This document shows positions 30,477 through 39,010 of a DNA stretch of 64,000 nucleotides, one piece after another. The stretch comes from Phaeobacter sp. 22II1-1F12B. GTDB taxonomy: Bacteria > Pseudomonadota > Alphaproteobacteria > Rhodobacterales > Rhodobacteraceae. The notes beneath the pieces were generated by a model. That model did no database searches. It was not told where the DNA came from and saw only the letters and a list, made by a program, of their open reading frames with translations. The stretch covers positions 62,001 through 126,000 of the forward strand of contig NZ_AQQP01000010.1 in NCBI RefSeq assembly GCF_002210165.1, written 5' to 3'. How positions within the stretch are numbered: position 1 is the first letter of the stretch; each line of letters begins with the position of its first letter. Made by a program: the position numbers and the translations under genes.

Positions 30477-30530
30477 CCTTTTAGCGGAATATTTAACGTG
30501 GCCCGCAATCCGGTAACAAATCGCCACGAA
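30477..30530 (-). promoter_or_regulatory. SAM-II riboswitch
   Basis: The minus strand shows the full SAM-II pattern: stem P1 CGTGGC with GCCACG, the internal GATTTG segment, ATTGCGG just before the 3' P1 arm, TTAAATA after it, and the pseudoknot-forming CGCTAAAAGG at the 3' end. SAM-II aptamers control methionine genes in alphaproteobacteria by hiding the ribosome-binding site in the pseudoknot. Here that site (AAAAGG) serves the leader ORF at 30471. Confidence 0.92.
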
Positions 30531-30541
30531 GAATGAGTGTC

Positions 30542-30570
30542 CTTTACTGGTCACAGTGACGGAAAGTCAA
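30542..30570 (-). promoter_or_regulatory. Putative metZ promoter with a palindrome in the spacer
   Basis: On the minus strand TTGACT (30570-30565), 17 bases, then GTAAAG (30547-30542) form a sigma-70-like promoter that would start transcription just before the riboswitch. The spacer contains the perfect palindrome GTCACAGTGAC (30550-30560), a possible operator. The -10 box is poor. Confidence 0.45.
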
Positions 30571-30670
30571 GGCACCAATCCACATCGTCACGGTGCCGTA
30601 ACCATAGTTTCATCCCGACGTCATACGCATCGTACAGAGAAGCGCCACAACATCTGGTATGAGGTGAGCG

Positions 30671-31615
30671 ATGCCGCTGATCAGGATCAATGCCAAGGGG
30701 AGCGAGCCGCGCCTGCACCGCGGGACTCAGCCCCTCTACCGGCGCCTCGCCGAGGTCAATTCCGAGGCCACCCGTGACGAGCCGGTGATCGTGATGATCC
30801 ACGGCTACAAGTACCGCCCCGGGATGCCGGATCACTGCCCCCACCTTCACATCATGGCCATGCATCCGCGCGACCGGCCCTGGCACTCACCGAGCTGGCC
30901 CCGGCATCTTGGGTTCGGCACTGGCCACGCGAACGAAGGTCTGGGCATCGCCTTTGGCTGGGACGCGCGTGGCCCGCTCTGGAGTGCCCGTCGCCGCGCC
31001 ATCGAAGCAGGCCGGGCACTGGCGCAGCTGCTGAATGACCTGCGCCGCCAAGGCCCCGATCGCCCCGTTCACGTGCTTGCCCATTCGATGGGCACGGAAA
31101 TCGCGCTGCAGGCGCTCTATCACCTGCCGGCCAATGCCATTCAGCGGATCGTGTCGCTGACCGGGGCCAGCTATCGCGAAACCGCACAGGCGGCGCTGGA
31201 AACGGCGGCCGGGCAAACCACCGAGTTCTTCAACATCACCAGCCGCGAGAACGACACGTTCGATTTCCTGTTCGAACGGCTGGTCGCGCCCCCCGTCCCC
31301 GGCGACCGCGCCATCGGGCTGGGTCTCAAGGCCCCGAACGCAGTGACGCTGCAACTGGATTGTGCCGAAACCCTTGGCAACCTGCACCATCTCGGCGCGC
31401 CGCTGGGCAGCCCGGAGCGGCGCATCTGCCACTGGTCGACCTATACCCGTGCGGGCACGCTGCGCTTTTACAACGACCTGATGCGCAACCCGGCCCGCTG
31501 GCCGCTGCAACGCGTGCAACAGGCCGTTCCGGATGCGCCCCCGCGCCGCTGGTCACGCCTTGTTGCGCCCCCGGCCATTGCCATGCCCTTGCTTGCGCCG
31601 CAGAAAGCGTCATGA
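30671..31615 (+). CDS. Alpha/beta hydrolase
   Basis: 314 residues with an alpha/beta-hydrolase pattern: strand and oxyanion region VIVMIHGYK at about 39-47, then the nucleophile elbow AHSMG at 137-141 with Ser139 (Ala replaces the first Gly of the usual G-x-S-x-G, which is tolerated in lipases). No signal peptide is present, so a cytoplasmic esterase or lipase is likely; the substrate is unknown. GAGGTGAGCG precedes the ATG. It is divergent from metZ, and the GST gene follows after 28 bases. Confidence 0.8.
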   Translation: MPLIRINAKGSEPRLHRGTQPLYRRLAEVNSEATRDEPVIVMIHGYKYRPGMPDHCPHLHIMAMHPRDRPWHSPSWPRHLGFGTGHANEGLGIAFGWDARGPLWSARRRAIEAGRALAQLLNDLRRQGPDRPVHVLAHSMGTEIALQALYHLPANAIQRIVSLTGASYRETAQAALETAAGQTTEFFNITSRENDTFDFLFERLVAPPVPGDRAIGLGLKAPNAVTLQLDCAETLGNLHHLGAPLGSPERRICHWSTYTRAGTLRFYNDLMRNPARWPLQRVQQAVPDAPPRRWSRLVAPPAIAMPLLAPQKAS

Positions 31616-31643
31616 TCGCGCCCGATTAGAACGGGGATGAGAC

Positions 31644-32336
31644 ATGACAATCGATCTGTATTTCTGGCCGACACCAAACGGCTGGAAGGTTTCCATCGCG
31701 CTCGAGGAGATGGAGCTGGCCTATGACACACATCTGGTGAACATCCAGAAAGGCGACCAGTTCAAGCCGGATTTCCTGAAGATTTCGCCGAACAACCGCA
31801 TGCCCGCCATCATCGATCCCGACGGTCCGGATGGCGCGCCGATCTCGATCTTTGAATCCGGGGCAATCCTGCAATATCTCGCCCGCAAGACCGGAAAGTT
31901 CTGCGGCAAGACCGAACGGGACCGCATCGCCGTGGATCAATGGCTGATGTGGCAGATGGGGGGGCTGGGTCCGATGGCCGGACAGGCGCATCATTTCCTG
32001 CAATACGCCCCCGACATGGACCCGCCGCAGGTGCTGCCCTATGCGCAGGGCCGCTATCGCAGCGAGGTCGCACGGCTTTACGGTGTTCTGGACAAGCAAC
32101 TGGCAGAGAACGAATTTGTCGCCGGGTCCGACTTCACCATCGCGGATATGGCGATCTGGCCCTGGGCGCATCTTTACAAGCGGCAGGAACAGACCATCGA
32201 GGACAAGCCGCATATGGCGCGCTGGCTCGACACGGTCAGCGCCCGCCCAGGCGTTCAGCGCGGGCGCGACCTGCATGCCGATCTGCGCAAGCAACTGCCC
32301 GACAAATCCGCGCAGGAGCTGCTTTTCAAGAAATGA
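31644..32336 (+). CDS. Glutathione S-transferase family protein
   Basis: 230 residues: an N-terminal thioredoxin-like domain with TPNGWKVSIALEE and the cis-proline region NNRMPAIID, then FESGAILQYLA, the glutathione gamma-glutamyl-binding E-S pair, and an all-helical C-terminal domain with FTIADMAIWPW. The overall pattern resembles the YghU/YfcG (Nu-class) disulfide-bond reductases rather than classical detoxifying GSTs. Its partner substrate is unknown. GGGGATGAGAC precedes the ATG. It is probably co-transcribed with the alpha/beta hydrolase. Confidence 0.88.
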   Translation: MTIDLYFWPTPNGWKVSIALEEMELAYDTHLVNIQKGDQFKPDFLKISPNNRMPAIIDPDGPDGAPISIFESGAILQYLARKTGKFCGKTERDRIAVDQWLMWQMGGLGPMAGQAHHFLQYAPDMDPPQVLPYAQGRYRSEVARLYGVLDKQLAENEFVAGSDFTIADMAIWPWAHLYKRQEQTIEDKPHMARWLDTVSARPGVQRGRDLHADLRKQLPDKSAQELLFKK

Positions 32337-32348
32337 CCGGCACGGCGT

Positions 32349-32960
32349 TTACGCCTTGTCATCCTCTTCGATCATATGCGCCTGAAGGGCGACGATCTGC
32401 GCCCAGAGGAACAGGAACAGGATGATGGGGAAACCGAAGGTCTCGATCTTGACCCAGAGGTCGGTGGACAGGTTTCTCCATACCAGTTCATTCGCGATGG
32501 CCAGCAGCGCGAAACAGATGCAAAGCCGCCGGGTGAGCTGCATCCAGCCTGCTTCGCGCATGGGGATCATGTCGCCCATCACATATTCAAGGTAGGACCG
32601 TCCGCGCATCAGCCCGATGCCCAGCAACAGGGCAAAAACGCCGTAAACGATGGACGTCTTCATCTTGAAGAACCGTTCATCGTTGAACCACGCGGTCAGA
32701 CCGCCGAAGAAGATGACCATGAAGGCGGTGAAAATCTGCATCCGGCTGAGTTCGCCGGTCAGCTGCCACAGGATGCCCATCGCGATCAGCAGGATCGGCA
32801 CAAAGACCAGCGTGGCCACGATGAACCCGGAATATTCCGTGCCGCCAAAGACAAACACGTCTTCCTTGATCCGCAGGTAGATCAGGAAAAACAGGATCGG
32901 CGGCCCCAGTTCCAGCACCTGTTTCAGCCAGATGTTGATCTCTTTCTTCTGCTTCGGCAT
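32349..32960 (-). CDS. yciB: Septation protein A family (YciB/IspZ)
   Basis: 203 residues with five likely membrane spans. Motifs typical of YciB include LELGPPILFF near the N-terminus, LFGGLTAWFND-like text (IFFGGLTAWFNDERFFKMK) and the RLCICFALLAIANELVWRN region. In E. coli and Shigella the protein affects cell-envelope integrity and septation. It follows the DMT transporter by eight bases and converges on the GST gene with a 12-base gap. Confidence 0.9.
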   Translation of the reverse strand: MPKQKKEINIWLKQVLELGPPILFFLIYLRIKEDVFVFGGTEYSGFIVATLVFVPILLIAMGILWQLTGELSRMQIFTAFMVIFFGGLTAWFNDERFFKMKTSIVYGVFALLLGIGLMRGRSYLEYVMGDMIPMREAGWMQLTRRLCICFALLAIANELVWRNLSTDLWVKIETFGFPIILFLFLWAQIVALQAHMIEEDDKA

Positions 32961-32968
32961 TCGGGCTC

Positions 32969-33871
32969 TCAGCCTCCCATTTCTACGATGACCGCGCCAA
33001 TGGCGATCAGGGACATCAGCGCGATCCGGCGCGGCCCCACGGTTTCCTTCAGCACCAGCCAGCCGATCAACGCGGCAAAGACGGTGGATGTTTCGCGCAG
33101 TACCGCCGCCTCGCCCACCTTGTCCAGACGGGTGGCCAGCATGATCGACCCGAAACTGAAATAGGCCACGATGCCGCCGAAAAAGCCACGCAGCAAGAGC
33201 GGCCCGGGATTGGGCGGGGCGTCCATGCGACGCCAGCGTAGAAAGCCGATGATCGGCATCACCAGCCCGTCGAGCATGAAGAACCAGAACAGGAAGGTGA
33301 ACGGATCGGCCGTCGCGCGGATGCCATAGGCGTCGTATGTCGTGTAAAGCGCCACGAAGAGCCCGGTCATGACCGCCAGCCCCAGCGCCGCCCAGAGCGT
33401 GTCGCGCTCCGAGACAAGGAAGATCAGGTTATAAAGGGCAAGACCAAAGATCCCGGCCAACAAGACCCCCACACCAACCCACTGCATCGGCGCAAAGATC
33501 TCGCCGAAAATGAAATAGGCGCCGATGACGGTGAACAGCGGCCCCATGCCGCGCACCACCGGGTAAACCACCGTGTACGCGCCCTTGGTATAGGCCTGCG
33601 CCTGCAACAGCTTGTAGAACAGATGGATGACAAAAGCCCCGGCAAAGATCGGCCACATGTGCGCCTCGGGCCATGGCACAACGAAGAGGACGAACGGGAT
33701 CGACATCAGGCAATAGAAGATATCTATCGCCCCGCGCGACAGCCACGGATCGTACCGCCCCTTTTGCAGCGCGCCAAAGACCGCGTGAAGAAACGCAGCG
33801 AGAAGCGCAAGGAACAGCGCAAGCTGATGACCGGCCGAGGTGCCTTCGAGGGAAACCAGCCAGTCGCTCAT
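32969..33871 (-). CDS. EamA/DMT family transporter
   Basis: 300 residues with ten hydrophobic segments in two EamA-like halves. The first half holds YPVVRGMGPLFTVIGAYFIFGE and the second ALIGWLVLKETVGPRRI, matching the paired P-x-x-x-x-x-x-x-x-x-E pattern of the drug/metabolite transporter family. The substrate is not readable. It is the first gene of a two-gene unit with yciB and is divergent from mgtC (69-base gap). Confidence 0.85.
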   Translation of the reverse strand: MSDWLVSLEGTSAGHQLALFLALLAAFLHAVFGALQKGRYDPWLSRGAIDIFYCLMSIPFVLFVVPWPEAHMWPIFAGAFVIHLFYKLLQAQAYTKGAYTVVYPVVRGMGPLFTVIGAYFIFGEIFAPMQWVGVGVLLAGIFGLALYNLIFLVSERDTLWAALGLAVMTGLFVALYTTYDAYGIRATADPFTFLFWFFMLDGLVMPIIGFLRWRRMDAPPNPGPLLLRGFFGGIVAYFSFGSIMLATRLDKVGEAAVLRETSTVFAALIGWLVLKETVGPRRIALMSLIAIGAVIVEMGG

Positions 33872-33940
33872 CGCACGCCCACCGGGAACCTGTGGTAAGA
33901 TATGACAGTTTTGTGACTATCGCAGGCTAGGGAAACATAC

Positions 33941-34423
33941 ATGTGGGACACGATTGTCGACGAACTTACCAATACCTTCTCCGAAGTGCCGCTGATCGTG
34001 GCCCTGACGCGCATGCTTGCCGCGCTGGTTCTGGGTTCCGTGATCGGCATGGAGCGGGAATGGCGCCGCAAACCCGCCGGGCTGCGCACCCATATGCTGG
34101 TTTCGATCGCCGCCTGCCTGTTTATCCTTGTCTCGCAACACCTTGGCAGCCTTTCCTTTGGCGTCGGCAACGAGGTGCAGATCGATCCCCTGCGTCTGGT
34201 CGAGGCCGTCACCGCTGGCGTGGCCTTTCTCGCAGCAGGCGTGATCTTTACCTCGGGCGACAAGGTGAAAAACCTCACGACCGGGGCCTCGATGTGGCTG
34301 GCCGGTGCCATCGGGCTTGCCTGCGGAGCGGGACAGGCGCCGCTGGCCGCGCTGGCGACCCTGCTGGTCACTGCGGTTCTCATCGGTCTGCGCTGGCTGG
34401 AAAAGGGCATGGGCACGCATTGA
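33941..34423 (+). CDS. MgtC/SapB family membrane protein
   Basis: 160 residues with four to five spans and the family signature at the N-terminal side: MLAALVLGSVIGMEREWRRKPAGLRTHML, then AVTAGVAFLAAGVIF. MgtC-type proteins help bacteria at low Mg2+ or acid and can inhibit ATP synthase in Salmonella; this short version lacks the C-terminal ACT-like domain of MgtC itself, so its role is less sure. The gene is alone and converges on ftsY. Confidence 0.88.
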   Translation: MWDTIVDELTNTFSEVPLIVALTRMLAALVLGSVIGMEREWRRKPAGLRTHMLVSIAACLFILVSQHLGSLSFGVGNEVQIDPLRLVEAVTAGVAFLAAGVIFTSGDKVKNLTTGASMWLAGAIGLACGAGQAPLAALATLLVTAVLIGLRWLEKGMGTH

Positions 34424-34457
34424 TGGCCCCGACGCCGGTCTTCAGAAGGGGAGATTT

Positions 34458-35849
34458 TCACGCGGCGCTATCCAACCCTGTCAGCGCGGCGGCAAATTCA
34501 TCGGGATCGAAGGGGGCAAGATCGTCGATCTGCTCGCCCACGCCGATGGCATGGATCGGCAGGCCAAACTTGTCGGCCAGCGCGACCAGCACGCCGCCCT
34601 TGGCGGTCCCGTCCAGCTTGGTCATCACCAGCCCGGACACGTCGGAAATCTTGCGGAAAGTCTCGACCTGGCTCAGCGCGTTCTGGCCGGTTGTCGCATC
34701 CAGCACCAGCAAGGTGTTATGCGGCGCGGTTTCATCCTTTTTACGGATCACGCGGACGATCTTGGCCAGTTCTTCCATCAGGTCGGCGCGGTTCTGCAAC
34801 CGGCCCGCCGTGTCGATCAGCAACAGGTCAGCCCCGTCTTCCTGCGCCTTGGTCATCGCGTCAAAGGCAAGGCTTGCCGGGTCGGACCCTTCTGGCGCGG
34901 TCAGCACCGGCACCCCGGCACGATCACCCCAAACCTGCAACTGCTCCACCGCCGCTGCACGGAAAGTATCGCCCGCCGCGATCACGACCTTCTTTCCGGC
35001 GGCGCGGAACTGGCTTGCCAGCTTGCCGATGGTCGTGGTCTTACCCGATCCGTTCACCCCGACGACCAGCACAACCTGAGGCCGTTTCGAATAAATCGGC
35101 AGCGGCCGCGCGACAGGCTCCATCACCCGCGCAATCTCAGTCGCGAGGAACTGCTTGATCTCATCGACCGACAGTTTCCGCCCAAAGCGGCCCTCGGCCA
35201 TGTTCGCGGTGACGCGCAACGCGGTATCCACGCCCATATCGGCGCTGATCAGCAGCTCTTCGAGCTGTTCCAGCATGTCGTCATCCAGCACCCGGCGCAC
35301 CACGGTCTTGGGCGTGCTGCGGCCCAGCAACCGGCCCAGCAGCCCGCCGCCCCGCGCCGGTTCCGGCGCGCCCATGTCCAGCCGGTCGGGCGAGATCGAG
35401 GGCTGCGGATCGCTTGGCATCGGCGCTTCGCTCGGCGGAGAGACCGGGCCCGGTTCGGGCATTTCCGGCATTTCGCTCGGCGACGGTGACGGGACCTCGG
35501 TCGGCGAAGGGGTCGGCGACGGCAGATCCGGTTTCGGATCGGGACGCGGCGTCGGCTGCGGCACGTCCGGTTCGGGGACCGGCTCGCGCTCGGGGATCGG
35601 GGTCGGCTCCGGCGTCGGATCGGGGATCGGCGCCGGGTCAGGCTCCGGTGTCGGGTCCGGGATGGGGGTCGGTTCCGGCTCGGGTGTCGGATCCGGGGTC
35701 GGCGGCGTGTCGGGCTTCGGATCAGCCGCCCGCGTCGGTGCTGCGACCTCTTCGGCTTCGCCGCCATCTTCCACGATCGCGTCCAGACCCTGCTCCAGCT
35801 TGGAGGAGGATTTGAACAAGCGATCTTTCAGCTTGGTGAAAAAGGCCAT
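34458..35849 (-). CDS. ftsY: Signal recognition particle receptor FtsY
   Basis: The SRP receptor GTPase that docks ribosomes making membrane proteins. Of 463 residues, the C-terminal NG domain is complete: GVNGSGKTTTIGK (G1), DTFRAAAVEQLQVW, LLLIDTAGRLQNR, VMTKLDGTAKGG, and GVGEQIDDLAPF at the end. An unusual proline-rich domain of about 120 residues (about 43-165) separates the basic, amphipathic start (MAFFTKLKDRLFKSSSKLE) from the N domain; it repeats the unit P-x-P-D-P-T-P-E-P many times. The acidic A domain of E. coli FtsY is in the same place but not of this composition. Confidence 0.96.
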   Translation of the reverse strand: MAFFTKLKDRLFKSSSKLEQGLDAIVEDGGEAEEVAAPTRAADPKPDTPPTPDPTPEPEPTPIPDPTPEPDPAPIPDPTPEPTPIPEREPVPEPDVPQPTPRPDPKPDLPSPTPSPTEVPSPSPSEMPEMPEPGPVSPPSEAPMPSDPQPSISPDRLDMGAPEPARGGGLLGRLLGRSTPKTVVRRVLDDDMLEQLEELLISADMGVDTALRVTANMAEGRFGRKLSVDEIKQFLATEIARVMEPVARPLPIYSKRPQVVLVVGVNGSGKTTTIGKLASQFRAAGKKVVIAAGDTFRAAAVEQLQVWGDRAGVPVLTAPEGSDPASLAFDAMTKAQEDGADLLLIDTAGRLQNRADLMEELAKIVRVIRKKDETAPHNTLLVLDATTGQNALSQVETFRKISDVSGLVMTKLDGTAKGGVLVALADKFGLPIHAIGVGEQIDDLAPFDPDEFAAALTGLDSAA

Positions 35850-35933
35850 GATCTACTCCGCAATTGCCCCCATGACGTAGTCCAGCACCACGCCGGATGG
35901 AAGAGCGGATGATCAGTTAGCGCCAACAGCGCC

Positions 35934-37616
35934 TCAGACTTCCTCGGGAAAGTGCCTGATCACGCTGCGGATCGGGTTCGGTGCCGCCTGCCCCAGCCCA
36001 CAGATGCTCGCATCCGCCATCGCCGTGCAAAGCTCTTCGAGCAGCGGCTGATCCCAGTGATCCGCCTGCATCAGCTTTACCGCCTTTTCGCAGCCGACCC
36101 GGCAGGGCGTACATTGCCCACAGCTCTCATCCTCGAAAAACCGCAGCATGTTCAGCGCCGCATCGCGCATCCTGTCCTTGTCCGACAGGATCACCACGGC
36201 CGCCGACCCGATAAAGGTGCCGTGTCGCTGCAACATGTCGAAATCGAGCGGCACGTCGTTCAGCGAGGCAGGCAACAGACCCGAAGACGGCCCGCCCGGC
36301 TGGTAGGCTTTGAACTCATGCCCCTCGAGCATCCCGCCCGCGGCCTCGAGCACGTCCGAAATGGTCGACCCGGCAGGCAGCAGATGCACCCCCGGCTGTT
36401 TGACGCGGCCCGAGACGGAGAAGCTGCGCAAACCCTTGCGGTCGTTGAATTCCATCTTGCTGAGCAGCCCGTGCCCCTCGCGGCAGACCCGGTTCACCCA
36501 GTAAAGCGTTTCGACGTTATGCACCAAGGTCGGGCGGTCAAAGACGCCGACCTGCGCCACGAAAGGCGGCCGGTGACGCGGGATTCCGCGTTTGCCTTCA
36601 ATGGATTCGATCATCGCGCTTTCTTCGCCGCAGATATAGGCCCCGGCCCCGCGTCGCAGATCGATATACCCAGGCGCGACGATGCCAGCTTCCTCGAGCG
36701 CGCGAATTTCGCGGCGCAGGATTTCGAGGATTCCGGGGTATTCGTCCCGCATGTAGATGAAACAGGTTTCCGCCTCGACCGCCCATCCGGCGATCAACAT
36801 CCCCTCAAGGAAGGCATGCGGCCGGCGTTCAAGGTAATAGCGGTCCTTGAACGTCCCCGGCTCGCCCTCGTCACCGTTCACGGCAAGGTAACGTGGCCCG
36901 GCATTGGCCCGCACAAAGCCCCATTTCTTGCCGCTCGGAAAGCCCGCGCCGCCCAGACCCCGCAGACCTGAATCAAGGATCAGCTGCTGCACCTCTTCCC
37001 AGTCGCCGTTTTCGCGCAGGTCAAGCAGCGTCGCATAGCCGCCATCCGCGCGATACGCCTCGAACCCTTCGTAATCGGGAATGTGGGTGTGGGTATCGCC
37101 CGCCTCGATCGCCTGCATGGTCTTTTCGACCGTCGCATGGGTGATGTGGTTATGGCCGATTTCCAGCACCGGCGCGGTTTCGCACCGGCCCATGCAGGGC
37201 GCGCGCAGCACCCGGATTTCTGACGGGTCCAGCCCGGTTTCCAGCGCCTGTTTCAGCGCCTGCGATCCCGCCAATTCGCAAGACAGCGAATCGCAGACCC
37301 GGATGGTCAGCGCGGGCGGCGGGGTTTCACCCTCTTTCACCACGTCGAAATGCGCGTAGAACGTCGCCACTTCATAGACCTCGGCCATCGAGATCCGCAT
37401 CTCTTCGGCCAGCGCCCGCAGATGCGCGGCAGACAGATGCCCGTATTCGTCCTGGATCAGGTGCAGGAACTCGATCAGCAGGTCGCGACGGCGCGGCCGG
37501 TCACTCAGCAGCGCACGGACCTCTTCCCAGGCTGTATCCTCCAGCTGCCGGCCCTTGGGCGTATGCCGCCCCTTGCCCTTACCGGATTTCCAGACACCCT
37601 TTGCTTCGCGATCCTG
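35934..37616 (-). CDS. Fused NuoE-NuoF type NADH/formate dehydrogenase diaphorase subunit
   Basis: 560 residues. The NuoE-like part (about 30-160) has a [2Fe-2S] site with C109, C114, C142 and C146. The NuoF-like part has the FMN site GLRGLGGAGFPSGKKW, the NAD site RRGAGAYICGEESAMIESIEGKRG and near the end the [4Fe-4S] motif CGQCTPC. Such fusions are the beta subunit (FdsB-like) of NAD-dependent formate dehydrogenases or of soluble hydrogenases. No catalytic subunit or NuoG-like gene is adjacent: ftsY follows after 84 bases. ATG 37616 and TTG 37640 are both possible starts. Confidence 0.88.
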   Translation of the reverse strand, partial: QDREAKGVWKSGKGKGRHTPKGRQLEDTAWEEVRALLSDRPRRRDLLIEFLHLIQDEYGHLSAAHLRALAEEMRISMAEVYEVATFYAHFDVVKEGETPPPALTIRVCDSLSCELAGSQALKQALETGLDPSEIRVLRAPCMGRCETAPVLEIGHNHITHATVEKTMQAIEAGDTHTHIPDYEGFEAYRADGGYATLLDLRENGDWEEVQQLILDSGLRGLGGAGFPSGKKWGFVRANAGPRYLAVNGDEGEPGTFKDRYYLERRPHAFLEGMLIAGWAVEAETCFIYMRDEYPGILEILRREIRALEEAGIVAPGYIDLRRGAGAYICGEESAMIESIEGKRGIPRHRPPFVAQVGVFDRPTLVHNVETLYWVNRVCREGHGLLSKMEFNDRKGLRSFSVSGRVKQPGVHLLPAGSTISDVLEAAGGMLEGHEFKAYQPGGPSSGLLPASLNDVPLDFDMLQRHGTFIGSAAVVILSDKDRMRDAALNMLRFFEDESCGQCTPCRVGCEKAVKLMQADHWDQPLLEELCTAMADASICGLGQAAPNPIRSVIRHFPEEV

Positions 37617-37846
37617 CATTTCGCCGGCTTCCCTGTTCAATTCTTCGGCAATCTATACCCCACCCGCACCACGTCATTCGATCAAAAGCGACAGGGCAGA
37701 GCGACTTTGCGTTGCCTTGAGCTTTCCCATATGATGCATGGTGTCGCGCATCTGATACCAGACCTTAGCCTTTGACCCGTATCAAAGCGAAAATCGCGGC
37801 CCATGTCGCCCTAGCGTAAAGTCGCGTTCTACGGGAAAGGAAATTA

Positions 37847-39010
37847 ATGATCCGTTACGCGATGGCCAGCCTGACGCCTGCGGTCCTGCTTGGTCTCGGC
37901 TGTGTCGCGGGCGGGGTCTGGATCTGGCTGGGGCTGGCGTCGATGACACTTGTCGTCTTTGCCGCCGACCGGCTGACCCGGCTTCCTGCCCGACCACGCG
38001 AAGATTCCCGCGCGCTGGCGCAGGGCAACCGGCTTTGCGTGGTCTTGAGTGCGGCGCATTTCCTGCTGCTCGGGCTGGGCGTTCATGCGCTGGCCAATGG
38101 TACGGGCAACCCCGCCGCCACTGTCGCTCTCTGGTTCGGCGTCGGCCTGTTTCTCGGTCAGATTTCGAATGCCACCGGGCATGAGCTGATCCATGCCCCG
38201 CAACGCGGGCTTCGCCGCCTTGGCATCGCGATCTTCACCTCCCTGCTCTTCGGCCATCACGTCTCGGCCCATCTGCGGGTGCATCACCCCTTTGTCGCCA
38301 GCGACCGCGATCCAAATTCGGCACGCCCCGGCGAAGGGTTTCATCGTTTCTGGCCTCGCGCCGCCATCGGGTCATTCCGCGCCGGTCTTCGCGCCGAAAA
38401 CCGCCTGCGGCAAGGGCGCGCGAGGGGGCTGCACCCCCATCTGATTTACACGCTCGGCGGCGCGGCGACTGTGCTTGCCGCCCTGCTTATCGCCGGATGG
38501 CCCGGCCTGATCGCTCTCCTCACCCTCACGACATTCTCGCAGATGCAGCTTGTGCTGTCGGATTACGTCCAGCATTACGGGCTGCGCCGCCAAACCCTTG
38601 CCGATGGCCGGTTTGAGCCGGTTTCTCCGCGCCATTCGTGGAACGCCGCCCCGTGGTATTCCGCCGCGATGCTGCTCAACGCGCCGCGCCATTCGGATCA
38701 TCATGTGGCCCCCACGCGCCGCTTTACCGCCCTGCGTCTGAACCCGGATGAGATGCCGATGCTGCCCTCGACCTTTCCGGTCATGGCGCTGATCGCAACC
38801 ATCCCACCGCTCTGGAAACGCCTCATGGATCCACGTGTTGCCCGGTTTGACGCCGCCCGCCCCGCCGACGTTAACCTTGTGTCAACCATTGGTAGCGAAA
38901 CCCGCGACCCTGTGGCAGAGTTTGCCCATGCTACGACTATCGCTGATTCTGACCGCTTTCCTCGCCCAACCGCTGGCCGCTCAAACAGCGATGAGCGCCG
39001 AGGCCTTTGA
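37847..39010 (+). CDS. AlkB-like membrane di-iron monooxygenase with 3' overlap
   Basis: 387 residues, a membrane fatty-acid-hydroxylase fold. All histidine boxes of alkane monooxygenases are present: HELIH at 112-116, HLRVHH at 142-147, the HYG motif in DYVQHYG at 239-245, and RHSDHH at 281-286. The protein probably hydroxylates alkanes or other hydrocarbon-chain substrates using reduced rubredoxin or ferredoxin. The conserved part ends near residue 333. The following 54 residues have no family character, and the last 28 codons or so overlap the next gene in another frame, suggesting loss of an earlier stop. The substrate is not determinable. Confidence 0.85.
   Translation: MIRYAMASLTPAVLLGLGCVAGGVWIWLGLASMTLVVFAADRLTRLPARPREDSRALAQGNRLCVVLSAAHFLLLGLGVHALANGTGNPAATVALWFGVGLFLGQISNATGHELIHAPQRGLRRLGIAIFTSLLFGHHVSAHLRVHHPFVASDRDPNSARPGEGFHRFWPRAAIGSFRAGLRAENRLRQGRARGLHPHLIYTLGGAATVLAALLIAGWPGLIALLTLTTFSQMQLVLSDYVQHYGLRRQTLADGRFEPVSPRHSWNAAPWYSAAMLLNAPRHSDHHVAPTRRFTALRLNPDEMPMLPSTFPVMALIATIPPLWKRLMDPRVARFDAARPADVNLVSTIGSETRDPVAEFAHATTIADSDRFPRPTAGRSNSDERRGL

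Noticed and set aside
30404-30508. N-terminal extension of MetZ by 35 residues
   Set aside because: The extension lies in the SAM-II aptamer and terminator hairpin, and the normal MetZ N-terminus begins at 30403.
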